64,000 bases of DNA from Methylobacterium organophilum (GTDB lineage: Bacteria > Pseudomonadota > Alphaproteobacteria > Rhizobiales > Beijerinckiaceae), in assembly GCF_022179465.1 (NCBI RefSeq), contig NZ_BPQV01000006.1:62001-126000 (forward strand). Direction: 5' to 3'. The notes under the pieces were generated by a model. It had not been told where the DNA came from, made no database searches, and saw nothing but the letters and a program-made list of their open reading frames with translations. Made by a program: the position numbers and the translations under genes. This document shows, piece by piece, positions 8,595-17,371 of this stretch (positions are counted from its first letter, which is position 1; each line of letters starts with the position of its first letter).

Positions 8595-11500
8595 ATGGCC
8601 AAGCCGAAGCCCCCAGCCCCACAGCCCGCCCCGAAGCCGCAGACCGCCCGCTTCGCCCTGCCGAAATCGGCGCCGCTGACCCAGGCGCTGGAGGCGCTCA
8701 AGCGCGGGGACAGCCCGACGCTCGCCAGCGTGCCGGAGGGTTTCGACACCCTGGTCGCCGCCGATCTCGCCCGCGCCCTGTCGGGCAGCTTCGAGGGGCC
8801 GGCGGTGCTGGTCCACGTCGCGCGGGATTCCGGCCGCTCCAACGCCTTCCAGACCGCCCTGAAATTCGTCGCCCCCGAGATCGAGGTGATGAGCTTCCCG
8901 GCCTGGGACTGCCAGCCCTACGACCGGGTCTCGCCGAACGCGGCCATCGCCGCCCAGCGCATGACGGCGCTCTCGCGGCTGACCCGCTCGCGCTCCTCGG
9001 AGGAGAAGCCCCGCATCCTCTGCACCACGGTGAACGCCCTGGTGCAGCGGGTGCCGCCCCGGGACCGGGTCGCGGTCGAGACCTTCTCGGCGGCGATCGG
9101 CAACGTGGTGCCGATGGACAAGGTCGTGGCCTGGGTCGAGGCCAACGGCTTCCTCCGCACGGGGACGGTGCGGGACACCGGCGAATACGCCGTGCGCGGC
9201 GGCATCCTGGACCTGTCGCCGCCGGGCCTGCCCAACCCGATCCGCCTCGACTTCTTCGGCGACACGCTGGAGACGATCCGCGCCTTCGATCCCGAGACCC
9301 AGCGCACGGTGGGCTCCCTGCGCTCCCTCGACCTCGTGCCGATGAGCGAGGTGCAGCTCACCACCGAGACGATCCGGCGCTTCCGCCAGGGCTATCTCAC
9401 GAGCTTCGGCGCGGCCAACCGGGACGACCGCCTCTACGAGACGGTGAGCGAGGGGCGGCGCTATGCCGGCCTCGAGCACTGGATGCCGCTGTTCTACGAG
9501 AGCCTCGACACCCTGTTCGACTATCTCGGCGACGTGCCCTTCCTGTTCGACGCGCAGGTGGAGGATGCCGCCGCCGAGCGCTTCGCCCTGGTCCAGGACT
9601 ATTTCCAGGCCCGCGAGAGCGCCCTGAAGACGCCCCAGCCCGGGGTCGCCCCCTACAAGCCCCTGCCGCCCCGCGCCCTCTACCTGACGCCCAACGAGTG
9701 GAAGAGCCGGCTCGAAGCCTTGAGCGTGGCCCGGCTCACCCCCTTCGCCCAGCCGGATTCCCCCGAGCGCGCGGTGATCGATTGCGGCGCCCAGGCCGGG
9801 CGCAACTTCGCGCCGGAGCGGGCGAACGAGGCGGCGAGCGTGTTCGACGCCGCGGTCGCGCATATCCGCGCGCTGCAGGGATCCGGGCATCACGTGATCC
9901 TCGGATCCTGGTCCGAGGGCTCCCGCGACCGGCTCTGTGCCGTGCTGACCGATCACGGCCTGAAGAAGCCGATCGAGATCAACACCCTGACCGCGGTCAA
10001 CGCGCTCAAGCGCGGCACCGACGTGGCGGTGGCGGTCTGGGGCCTGGAGGCCGGCTTCACCATCGACCGCCTCGCGGTGATCGCGGAGGGCGACATCCTC
10101 GGCGACCGGCTGGTGCGCCAGAAGCGCAAGTCGAAGCGGCCGCAGGACGTGATCCTGGAGGTGCAGGCGCTCCAGCCCGGCGACCTCGTCGTCCATGCCG
10201 ATCACGGCATCGGCCGCTTCGTCACCCTGAAGACCGTGCACGCCGCGGGCGCCCCGCACGATTGCCTGGAGCTGCAATATACCGGCGGCCTGCTGCTGCT
10301 GCCGGTGGAGAACATCGAGCTCCTGACCCGCTACGGCTCGGAGGATTCCGAGGTCGCCCTCGACCGCCTCGGCGGCGGGGCCTGGCAGGCCCGCAAGGCC
10401 AAGATGAAGCGCCGCATCCTCGAGATGGCGGGCGAGCTCATCAAGGTGGCCGCCGCCCGCTTCGTGAAGCCCGCCCCCGCCCTCAAGGCGCCGGAGGGGC
10501 TCTACGAGGAATTCGCCGCCCGCTTCGCCTTCCAGGAGACCGAGGACCAGGCCAACGCCATCGACGCGGTGCTCGACGACCTCAATGCCGGCCGCCCGAT
10601 GGACCGCCTGGTCTGCGGCGATGTCGGCTTCGGCAAGACCGAGGTGGCTTTGCGCGCCGCCTTCGCCGCGGCGATCTCCGGCAAGCAGGTCGCCGTTGTG
10701 GTGCCGACGACGCTCCTCGCCCGCCAGCATTACCGGACCTTCGCCGAGCGCTTCAAAGGCCTGCCCGTCAACGTGGCCCAGCTCTCGCGCTTCGTCTCGG
10801 CCGGCGAGCAGCGCCAGACCCGGGCCGGGCTCGCCGAGGGCAAGGTCGACATCGTGGTCGGCACCCACGCCCTGCTCGCCAAGAACGTGGCGTTCAAGGA
10901 TCTCGGCCTCATCATCGTCGACGAGGAGCAGCATTTCGGCGTGGCCCACAAGGAGCGGCTGAAGGCGCTCCAGGCGGAGGTCCACGTGCTGACCCTCTCC
11001 GCCACCCCGATCCCGCGCACGCTCCAGCTCGCCATGACCGGGGTGCGCGAGCTCTCGATCATCGCCACGCCCCCCGTGGACCGGCTCGCGGTGCGCACCT
11101 TCGTGACGCCGTTCGATCCGCTTCTGATCCGCGAGGCGCTGCTACGGGAGCGCTATCGCGGCGGCCAGTCCTTCTACGTGGTGCCGCGCATCGAGGACCT
11201 CGCCGAGGTCAAGCGCTTCCTCGATCAGGAGATGCCCGAGACCACGGTGGCCGTGGCCCACGGCCAGATGGCGGCGGGCCAGCTCGAGGACGTGATGACC
11301 GCCTTCTACGAGGGCAAGTACGACGTGCTGCTCTCGACCACCATCGTCGAATCGGGCCTCGACATCCCCACCGCCAACACGCTGATCGTGCACCGGGCCG
11401 ACATGTTCGGTCTCGCCGCGCTCTACCAGCTGCGCGGCCGCGTCGGCCGCTCCAAGGCCCGGGCCTACGCCCTGTTCACGACCCCGGCCAACCGCCAGCT

Positions 11501-12194
11501 CACCGCCCAGGCCGAGCAGCGCCTCAAGGTGCTCCAGAGCCTCGACACCCTGGGCGCGGGCTTCCAGCTCGCCTCCCACGACCTCGACATCCGCGGCGCC
11601 GGCAACCTCCTCGGCGACGCCCAGTCCGGCCACATCAAGGAAGTGGGCTACGAGCTCTACCAGCAGATGCTGGAGGATGCGGTGACCGCGCTCAAGGCGG
11701 GCATCGCGGAGCCGGAGGCGGAGGCCTGGTCGCCGACCATCGCCATGGGCGCGCCGGTCACGATCCCCGAGAGCTACGTGGAGGATCTCACCGTCCGCCT
11801 CGGCCTCTACCGGCGCCTCTCGACCCTCGAGAACGACCAGGAGCTCGAGAGCTTCGGCGCCGAGCTGATCGACCGGTTCGGGCCGCTGCCCGGGGAGGTG
11901 GAGCAGCTCCTCAAGATCGTGACGATCAAGATCCTGTGCCGGGAGGCCAATGTCGAGAAGGTGGAGGCGGGCCCGAAGGGCATCGTCGTCCAGTTCCGCG
12001 ACCGCGCCTTCGCCAACCCGCAGGGGCTCGCCGCCTTCGTGGTGGAGCAGGGCTCCTTCGCCAAGGTGCGCCCGGACATGAGCGTCGTCTTCATCCGCGA
12101 ACTCGATTCGGTGCCCGAGCGCCTGAAGGTGACGACGCAGATCCTGCGCAACCTCGTGAAGATCGCGGCCCGCGGGGGCAAGAAGGCGGCCTGA
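8595..12194 (+). CDS. mfd: Transcription-repair coupling factor Mfd
   Basis: Mfd removes RNA polymerase stalled at DNA lesions and recruits UvrA. The 1199-residue protein has the N-terminal UvrB-like module (FPAWDCQPYDRVSPN; RGGILDLSPPG), the RNA-polymerase interaction domain near residue 530 (GDLVVHADHGIGRF), a RecG-like translocase with Walker A GDVGFGKT near 675-682, DEEQHFG near 775, SATPIPRTLQL, the QLRGRVGRS motif, and the TRCF C-terminal domain (VTIPESYVEDLTVRLGLYRR). The frame is open upstream; MAKPKPP is taken as the start by family comparison and no strong ribosome site is seen. Confidence 0.96.
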   Translation: MAKPKPPAPQPAPKPQTARFALPKSAPLTQALEALKRGDSPTLASVPEGFDTLVAADLARALSGSFEGPAVLVHVARDSGRSNAFQTALKFVAPEIEVMSFPAWDCQPYDRVSPNAAIAAQRMTALSRLTRSRSSEEKPRILCTTVNALVQRVPPRDRVAVETFSAAIGNVVPMDKVVAWVEANGFLRTGTVRDTGEYAVRGGILDLSPPGLPNPIRLDFFGDTLETIRAFDPETQRTVGSLRSLDLVPMSEVQLTTETIRRFRQGYLTSFGAANRDDRLYETVSEGRRYAGLEHWMPLFYESLDTLFDYLGDVPFLFDAQVEDAAAERFALVQDYFQARESALKTPQPGVAPYKPLPPRALYLTPNEWKSRLEALSVARLTPFAQPDSPERAVIDCGAQAGRNFAPERANEAASVFDAAVAHIRALQGSGHHVILGSWSEGSRDRLCAVLTDHGLKKPIEINTLTAVNALKRGTDVAVAVWGLEAGFTIDRLAVIAEGDILGDRLVRQKRKSKRPQDVILEVQALQPGDLVVHADHGIGRFVTLKTVHAAGAPHDCLELQYTGGLLLLPVENIELLTRYGSEDSEVALDRLGGGAWQARKAKMKRRILEMAGELIKVAAARFVKPAPALKAPEGLYEEFAARFAFQETEDQANAIDAVLDDLNAGRPMDRLVCGDVGFGKTEVALRAAFAAAISGKQVAVVVPTTLLARQHYRTFAERFKGLPVNVAQLSRFVSAGEQRQTRAGLAEGKVDIVVGTHALLAKNVAFKDLGLIIVDEEQHFGVAHKERLKALQAEVHVLTLSATPIPRTLQLAMTGVRELSIIATPPVDRLAVRTFVTPFDPLLIREALLRERYRGGQSFYVVPRIEDLAEVKRFLDQEMPETTVAVAHGQMAAGQLEDVMTAFYEGKYDVLLSTTIVESGLDIPTANTLIVHRADMFGLAALYQLRGRVGRSKARAYALFTTPANRQLTAQAEQRLKVLQSLDTLGAGFQLASHDLDIRGAGNLLGDAQSGHIKEVGYELYQQMLEDAVTALKAGIAEPEAEAWSPTIAMGAPVTIPESYVEDLTVRLGLYRRLSTLENDQELESFGAELIDRFGPLPGEVEQLLKIVTIKILCREANVEKVEAGPKGIVVQFRDRAFANPQGLAAFVVEQGSFAKVRPDMSVVFIRELDSVPERLKVTTQILRNLVKIAARGGKKAA

Positions 12195-12220
12195 TCGGCA
12201 TCGCCTTCGTCCGGACAACG

Positions 12221-12245
12221 AAAAAGGCGGACCTCTCGGCCCGCC
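12221..12245 (-). terminator. Rho-independent terminator of the receiver-like gene
   Basis: On the reverse strand an 8-bp stem GGCGGGCC / GGTCCGCC (one G-T wobble, loop GAGA) is followed by five Ts. It lies 28 bp past the stop of the gene ending at 12273, and also 27 bp past the mfd stop on the other strand. Confidence 0.75.
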
Positions 12246-12272
12246 CCGTCATCCCTGCGTCAAGAGACGCGA

Positions 12273-12611
12273 TTACTTGTCGGGCTCGTTGAGGACGTAG
12301 GGGCCGATCCGGCTCTTCAGGTCCACGGGCGCGCCGGCGCGGGGGCCGGCATCGTCCATGTCGATCACCGGGATGCCGCCGGCCAGCATCTGCTCCCGCA
12401 GGCGCTGGGCGAGGGCCGCCCGGGTCGGATCGGTCGAGGAGAGCTGGAGCAGGATCGCCGCGGGCCGGGCGATCACCGCGAGGACATCGTCGGCCGCCTC
12501 GATCGACGCGGTGACGCTCGCGAAACCGAGCCCCGCGAGGTCGGCGGCGAGAGAATGGTCGACGGCCCTGCGGCCATCATCGACGACGAGCACTTGTTGC
12601 AGCGCACCCAT
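12273..12611 (-). CDS. Receiver-like (response-regulator fold) small protein
   Basis: About 112 residues starting MGALQQVLVVDDG. The opening beta strand with two aspartates (VLVVDD) and the alternating helix/strand pattern (VLAVIARPAAILLQLSS, GIPVIDMD) suggest a stand-alone CheY-like receiver. The usual phospho-acceptor Asp at the end of strand 3 appears replaced (ILLQLSS), so it may be a non-phosphorylated pseudo-receiver. An in-frame ATG at 12662 would add 17 residues. Its partner is unknown. It is convergent with mfd and followed by a clear terminator. Confidence 0.6.
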   Translation of the reverse strand: MGALQQVLVVDDGRRAVDHSLAADLAGLGFASVTASIEAADDVLAVIARPAAILLQLSSTDPTRAALAQRLREQMLAGGIPVIDMDDAGPRAGAPVDLKSRIGPYVLNEPDK

Positions 12612-12846
12612 AAGCTCAAGCGTTACCCTATGTCCGGCCCCTTGAAAAGGGACCGTTGCCATAACCCCCACAGCCACGATTTGGTTCGCCGGCCCTCCGC
12701 GCCGGAGGCGGTCGCGGGGCGGCGCAAAGGGAGGAGCGGCCCTGCGGCCGCCTCCGGCAACGCGAGCCAACCCTCGCAGGGGCTTCATGAATTCGGGCTG
12801 AAGCGCGGCGCTTGGCGCTCCCCGCGGGGCCTGCGGCGGAGGGCCG

Positions 12847-14190
12847 TCAGGCGGCGGCGGAGGCGTCCGGCGCCGCGTTGCGGGCGGTTTCGACCGCCGC
12901 GATCACCCCTTCCGAGGCGGACAGCGCATAAGGCGTAGCCCGCCAATTCTCGTCGGAGGCCGGATTCGCGCTTCCGCGTTGCAGCGGAGCGGCGTTGCAG
13001 GCCCGGCCCCGGAAACCGATTCGCCCGTCGCCCTCGCGGCGCATCGCCATCAGGTTGGCCGGCAGGGCGAGTCGGTCCGGGCGGGCCAGCACCAGGCCGA
13101 GATCCCCGGCCTCGCCGCGCGGCCGGGAGAGGAGGGCGGTCTCGCCGAAGGCGAGGGCGTCGACCACGCTCGACACCCGGAGGGCCTCGCCCGCGCGGGC
13201 CGCCTGCCCGAGCGGAGCCGGCGCCCGGCGGGCGAGGATGACGGAGCGCAGGCTCTCGGGCAGGTCGCGGCCGGCGAGATTGCGCTCCAGGAAGGCGGGG
13301 GCGACGAGATGGGTCGGGACGGGGCGGGCGAGGGCGCGGGCGAAGCCCTGTCCGTCGAAGACCGGCAGCGTCTCGAGGCTCGCGCCCGAGACGAGGGCCG
13401 CGGCGAGGCCCGTGGCGAGGCCGAGCAGGTCCTGCGCGCCGATCAGGCTGAGGATACGCGCCTCGGGGGCGATCCGCGCCGCGCAGAGATGGGCCGCCGT
13501 GGCCGCGACCAGGGCCTCCGAGGAGCGGTAGAAGGGCGCTTCGGGATCGCCGCCGCAGAAGCTCACGAGACCGCCGCAGGGGAGGAGCGGGGGCGGCGCG
13601 TCCTCCGTCCGGGCCGGGAGGTTGCGCCCGTCCAGCGCCATGGCGTCGAGATTGATCACCCCGTCCGGCACCTCGGGCCCGAAGGCGGCGAGATAGCGCA
13701 GCCCGAAATAGCGGGCGGCGACCCCGCAGAGCCGCTGGGCGAGGGCGAGGGAACCGAGCCGGCTCTGCGTCAGGATCGCGCAGAGGCCCGCGCTCTGGGC
13801 GGCGGCGAGCAGCTTCTCCTCGTCCCAGCTCACGGGCAGCAGGCAGGGCAGGTGGCCGGCCGCCTCGACGGCGAGGAAGGCCAGGGCGCCCTCGCTGCCC
13901 GGCGGCAGGCAGAGGCCGATCCGGCTGCCGGGCGGCAGCCGCCAGGCGCGCAGGCCCCGGGCGAAGCGCTCGACGATCTCGGCGGCGGCGGCATAGGTCC
14001 AGGTGATGGCCGGCCGGTCGCTCCAGGCGGCCTTGTCGGCGGGATCCACGAAGGCGACCCGGTCGGGATGCCGGCGGGCGGTGGCGGAGAGCAGCAGGCC
14101 GAGGCGGATGCGGGCGAGCGGTGCCAGACCCGGCGAAGGCGTCTGCGCCGCTAGTCCTGCCTCATCCCCGATCGGACGATGCGCCGTCAC
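12847..14190 (-). CDS. Degenerate AMP-binding (acyl-CoA synthetase-like) protein
   Basis: 447 residues resembling the large N-terminal domain of ANL enzymes: ITWTYAAAAEIVERFARGLR, then GSRIGLCLPPGSEGALAFLA and the following Rossmann-like blocks. The Ser/Thr/Gly-rich ATP-binding loop expected around residue 210 (TSGTTGxPKG) is absent; the corresponding stretch reads LVSFCGGDPEAPFYRSS. The C-terminal lid with its catalytic lysine is missing, since family members run 520-650 residues. It may be a non-catalytic paralogue. Divergent from the IalB gene, with a CtrA-like box upstream. Confidence 0.7.
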   Translation of the reverse strand: MTAHRPIGDEAGLAAQTPSPGLAPLARIRLGLLLSATARRHPDRVAFVDPADKAAWSDRPAITWTYAAAAEIVERFARGLRAWRLPPGSRIGLCLPPGSEGALAFLAVEAAGHLPCLLPVSWDEEKLLAAAQSAGLCAILTQSRLGSLALAQRLCGVAARYFGLRYLAAFGPEVPDGVINLDAMALDGRNLPARTEDAPPPLLPCGGLVSFCGGDPEAPFYRSSEALVAATAAHLCAARIAPEARILSLIGAQDLLGLATGLAAALVSGASLETLPVFDGQGFARALARPVPTHLVAPAFLERNLAGRDLPESLRSVILARRAPAPLGQAARAGEALRVSSVVDALAFGETALLSRPRGEAGDLGLVLARPDRLALPANLMAMRREGDGRIGFRGRACNAAPLQRGSANPASDENWRATPYALSASEGVIAAVETARNAAPDASAAA

Positions 14191-14537
14191 CTTGAGCGAT
14201 CTCCTGCGCGAACCGCCGGCCGCGCCTCCGCTGAGAGATGGGCGGCCATGGTTAACGCTGCGTTAAGTCGGGCCGCCGGGGCTCCGATTTCGTTCACGAT
14301 CCGGCGGGCGGCGCTTGAGGCGGCGCAGGCGGCAGTGTAGGGCGCAGGCGTCATGCCTTCGCCGCATTCCAGGGGAAAGCAGGCGCCCCGATCGTCCGGG
14401 CAGGATCGGTCCGCGCTCCAGGGTCCACGACGATCCCGGTGATTCGACGCGCCGGCTGTGCCGCCTCCGGAAAGGCCTGCCCGCGACCGTCCGCCCTCAC
14501 GTTCGAACGCGCTTTCGCTGAAGGGGTCTTGAAGCCG
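14191..14537. other. 347-bp divergent promoter region
   Basis: Lies between the AMP-binding gene and the IalB gene. Apart from the CtrA-type box at 14251-14266, no other clear element or gene is seen. Confidence 0.5.
14251..14266 (-). promoter_or_regulatory. CtrA-type binding site
   Basis: On the reverse strand this reads TTAACGCAGCGTTAAC, a full match to TTAA-N7-TTAAC, the CtrA consensus of alphaproteobacteria. It is also a perfect 7-bp inverted repeat with a one-base centre. It lies 61 bp upstream of the AMP-binding gene start. Confidence 0.55.
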
Positions 14538-15326
14538 ATGTTTCCTGCAAACCGTCCCGCGCGCCCGCTGCGCAGCACCGCTCTCCTGGTCCTGGCGGGC
14601 CTCGGGGCCGGCCTCGCTTCGCCCGCCCTCGCCCAGTCGAAGAAGCCCGCCGCGCCCGCCCCGGCTCAGCCCGCCCCGGCGCCGGCCCAGCAGCAGCCCG
14701 CGACCAATGCCGCGCAGCAGCCGGCCAATGCCGGCCCGCAGATCATCAACGTGAAGTCCGAGCCGAGCCAGGCCAACTGGACCAAGGTGTGCGGCAAGGA
14801 CAACACCAGCGGCACCGACGTCTGCTACACCACCCGCGACTTCGTGTCGGACAACGGCCAGCCCGTGCTCGCGGCCGCCGTCTACGACATGAAGAACGCC
14901 GCCCAGAAGCAGGAGGTGCGGGTCGTCCGCTTCCTGCTGCCGCTGGGCCTGATGCTCAACCCGGGCATCCGCTTCAACATCGACGGCAAGGAGACGATCG
15001 GCGGCCGCTTCGCGGTCTGCTTCCCGAACGGCTGCTTCGCCGAGGCCGGCGGCGTCACCAACGAGTTCATCGCCGCCCTCAAGAAGGGCAACACCCTCAA
15101 CGTCTCGGTGCAGAACCAGACCCAGCGCGAGGTGGTGTTCGCGGTGCCGCTCGCCGGCTTCGGCACGGCCTTCGACGGCCCGGCGGTCGACCCGAAGGTG
15201 CTCGAGGAGCAGCAGAAGAAGCTCCAGGCCGAGCTCGAGAAGCGCTCCGACGAGATGCGCAAGAAGCTCGAGACGCAGCAGGGCGGTGCCGCGCCGGCCG
15301 CCACCCCGGCTCCCGCCGCGAAGTAA
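14538..15326 (+). CDS. Invasion-associated locus B (IalB) family periplasmic protein
   Basis: 262 residues with a Sec signal peptide (ALLVLAGLGAGLASPALA, cleavage before QSKK), a Pro/Ala/Gln linker, then the IalB domain from about residue 70 (WTKVCGKD, CYTTRDFV, RFLLPLGLMLNPGI, FAVCFPNGCFAE). Four cysteines probably form disulfides. The C-terminus is a charged, probably coiled-coil tail. IalB proteins are common in Rhizobiales, including non-pathogens; their role is unclear. The frame opens further upstream, but the signal peptide fixes the start. A strong terminator follows. Confidence 0.9.
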   Translation: MFPANRPARPLRSTALLVLAGLGAGLASPALAQSKKPAAPAPAQPAPAPAQQQPATNAAQQPANAGPQIINVKSEPSQANWTKVCGKDNTSGTDVCYTTRDFVSDNGQPVLAAAVYDMKNAAQKQEVRVVRFLLPLGLMLNPGIRFNIDGKETIGGRFAVCFPNGCFAEAGGVTNEFIAALKKGNTLNVSVQNQTQREVVFAVPLAGFGTAFDGPAVDPKVLEEQQKKLQAELEKRSDEMRKKLETQQGGAAPAATPAPAAK

Positions 15327-15351
15327 GCGAGCGCGTCCCGCGCAGGAACAG

Positions 15352-15386
15352 GGCGGTCGCCGGCCACGGCGGCCGCCTTTTTCTTT
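15352..15386 (+). terminator. Rho-independent terminator of the IalB gene
   Basis: 10-bp stem GGCGGTCGCC / GGCGGCCGCC (one T-G wobble) with a 6-nt loop, directly followed by TTTTTCTTT, 25 bp after the stop codon. Confidence 0.9.
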
Positions 15387-15419
15387 GTCGTCACGGCCGC
15401 GCCCCGTGCCCGGAACGAC

Positions 15420-15452
15420 GAGGGGCGCCGCTGAACCTCAGCGGCGCCCCTC
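15420..15452 (-). terminator. Hairpin downstream of hspQ
   Basis: Perfect 15-bp stem GAGGGGCGCCGCTGA with its complement around a 3-nt loop, 24 bp beyond the hspQ stop. There is no T-run, but its position suits a terminator or mRNA 3'-end stabiliser. Confidence 0.65.
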
Positions 15453-15475
15453 CGTCCTCGATCGCGCGGCTGCGG

Positions 15476-15829
15476 TCAGTTCGCCTGGCTGCCGCGCATC
15501 CGGTAGCCGCCGTGGGAATCCCGCTCGAACACCTCGGGGATGCCGTGGTGGCGCAGGGCCTCGCCCGAATGGTCGGGCACGAGGTTCTGCTCCGAGACAT
15601 AGGCGATGTACTCGCTGTCCGCGTTCTCGGCGAGGAGGTGGTAGAACGGCTGGTCCTTGCGGGGCCGCACCTCCTCGGGGATCGCGAGCCACCATTCCTC
15701 GGTGTTGGCGAATTCCGGATCGACGTCGAACACGACGCCGCGGAACGGATAGATCCGGTGGCGCACCACCGAACCGAGGCCGAACTTCGCGGTTCTCATC
15801 GTCGTCGCTGTCATGGTCGTCTGGGTCAT
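15476..15829 (-). CDS. hspQ: Heat shock protein HspQ
   Basis: 117 residues with the HspQ/YccV core: KFGLGSVVRHRIYPFRGVVF, DVDPEFANTEEWW, QPFYHLLAENADSEYIAYV, SEQNLVPD. HspQ is a hemimethylated-DNA-binding/heat-shock protein that in enterobacteria also acts as a Lon specificity factor. Several ATGs (15829, 15814, 15799) could start it and none has a strong ribosome site; I give the longest. Sixty-five bases separate it from the upstream lyase gene on the same strand. Confidence 0.93.
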   Translation of the reverse strand: MTQTTMTATTMRTAKFGLGSVVRHRIYPFRGVVFDVDPEFANTEEWWLAIPEEVRPRKDQPFYHLLAENADSEYIAYVSEQNLVPDHSGEALRHHGIPEVFERDSHGGYRMRGSQAN

Positions 15830-15894
15830 GCCCGGAGAGATAGGGACGGGGGCGGCCGTCGTCACCGTCGATGCCCCGCGACCCTGCGCCCCGA

Positions 15895-16944
15895 TCACGG
15901 CAGATTGTAGACCTTGGCGAGCTCCGGATCCTTCGCAGCGACGAGCTTCGCGAGGTCGACGATGACCTTGGCCTGCTTCCAGGTGGCGTCGTCCTGCATC
16001 TTGCCGTCGATCATCACGGCACCGGTGCCGTCGGGCATGGCCTCGACGATGCGCACGGCGAAGGCGACCTCCGCCGGATCCGGCGCGAAGACCGTCTTGG
16101 CGAGCGCCACCTGGCTCGGATGCAGGGTCCAGGCACCGGCACAGCCCATCAGGAAGGCGTTGCGGAACTGGACCTCGCAGGCGGCCGAATCGGAGAAGTC
16201 GCCGAAGGGGCCGTAGAAGGCCTTGATGCCGTTGGCCATGCAGGCATCGACCATCCGGGCGATGGTGTAGTGCCACAGGTCCTGCTGGGCGGAGGCGCGC
16301 TCGGCATCGCCCTTGGGATCGGCGATGACGCGGTAATCCGGGTGGCCGCCGCCGACGCGGGTGGTCTTCATGCCGCGCGAGGCCGCGAGATCGGCCGGGC
16401 CGAGGCTCATGCCGTGCATGCGGGGGGAGGCGGAGGCGATGGCGTCGACATTGGCCACGCCCTCGGCCGTCTCCAGGATCGCGTGGACCAGGATCGGCTT
16501 GGTGACGCCGTGGCGCGCCTCGAGCTGGGCCAGCAGCTGGTCGATGTAGTGGATGTCCCAGGGGCCCTCCACCTTCGGCACCATCACCACGTCGAGCTTG
16601 GAGCCGATCTCGGCGACGATCGTGAACAGGTCGTCGAGAATCCAGGGGGAGTTCAGGGCGTTGATGCGGGTCCAGAGGCCGGTGCCGGTGGCGGCGAAGT
16701 CCGTGGCGCGGGCCATCTCGACGAAGCCCTTGCGCGCCGCCTCTTTCTGATCGGCGGGGACCGCGTCCTCCAGGTTGCCGAGCACCACGTCCACCGTCTT
16801 GGCGAGTTCGGGCACGCGGGCGCGGACCTTCTCGTTGTGGGGCGGCACGAAGTGGATCATCCGCTCGAGCTTGATCGGAAGCTCGCGGAAGGGTTCCGGC
16901 GCGCCGGCGGCGAGCGGCTGGAAGAAGCGGCGCGGCAGTTTCAT
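15895..16944 (-). CDS. HpcH/HpaI aldolase-citrate lyase family protein, malyl-CoA lyase-like
   Basis: 349 residues of the CitE-type TIM-barrel family: LGNLEDAVP (substrate/metal-binding acidic residues), [19 protein letters not shown] (metal-ligand Glu), [12 protein letters not shown] and PFGDFSD. The last motifs are close to L-malyl-CoA/beta-methylmalyl-CoA lyases, which cleave malyl-CoA to acetyl-CoA and glyoxylate in the serine and ethylmalonyl-CoA pathways. The N-terminus ([11 protein letters not shown]) differs from the classical mclA protein as I recall it, so this may be a paralogue with another CoA-ester substrate. It precedes hspQ in the same direction. Confidence 0.8.
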   Translation of the reverse strand: MKLPRRFFQPLAAGAPEPFRELPIKLERMIHFVPPHNEKVRARVPELAKTVDVVLGNLEDAVPADQKEAARKGFVEMARATDFAATGTGLWTRINALNSPWILDDLFTIVAEIGSKLDVVMVPKVEGPWDIHYIDQLLAQLEARHGVTKPILVHAILETAEGVANVDAIASASPRMHGMSLGPADLAASRGMKTTRVGGGHPDYRVIADPKGDAERASAQQDLWHYTIARMVDACMANGIKAFYGPFGDFSDSAACEVQFRNAFLMGCAGAWTLHPSQVALAKTVFAPDPAEVAFAVRIVEAMPDGTGAVMIDGKMQDDATWKQAKVIVDLAKLVAAKDPELAKVYNLP

Positions 16945-17371
16945 GGGGTGTTCGCTCCTCGAGACTGTTCTTGGTGGCCCGGTTCGTTGGCCCGTCGCGG
17001 GACGGGAAGGGCTGCCTCCCGGTTAGTGCAGGGCCGGCCGTCCCGTAAAGCCTCGATGGAAGGGACCTTTCGGCGGAGGGCGGGTCCGCGCGACGTTCCC
17101 GTTGCCCGAGTCGTCGCGCGGCATGCTTGCGATGTCCCGGCGCGGGGCCAAGAAAAATAACTCGTCGTCAAGAAGTCGATGAGATATTGTTCATGTCTCT
17201 TCAGTCTTCGTCTCGTCCGAGGTGTTGTCGCGCACGGATGCCAGCTTCCCGACCGCTCCCCGCAGGCTCCGGCCGGAACCATCCGCGCCCGAACGTCTTC
17301 CACGGACGAGGTGGGTGAAGGTTCGACTGTCGACCGGTGTCGAAGGACCGGCGGCAGGGGAGGCTGTGGCC
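16945..17371. other. 427-bp divergent intergenic region
   Basis: Holds the promoters of the lyase and patatin genes. An A/T-richer stretch around 17148-17210 is the only visible compositional feature. No gene or strong repeat is seen. Confidence 0.4.

Noticed and set aside
8516-12292. Second forward frame covering mfd
   Set aside because: Translation is Arg/Ala/Gly-rich and lacks motifs, whereas the mfd frame shows all helicase and RID motifs.
15895-16944. Assignment as the classical malyl-CoA lyase gene mclA
   Set aside because: Family motifs fit, but the N-terminus and length differ from the classical enzyme as remembered; kept as malyl-CoA-lyase-like.
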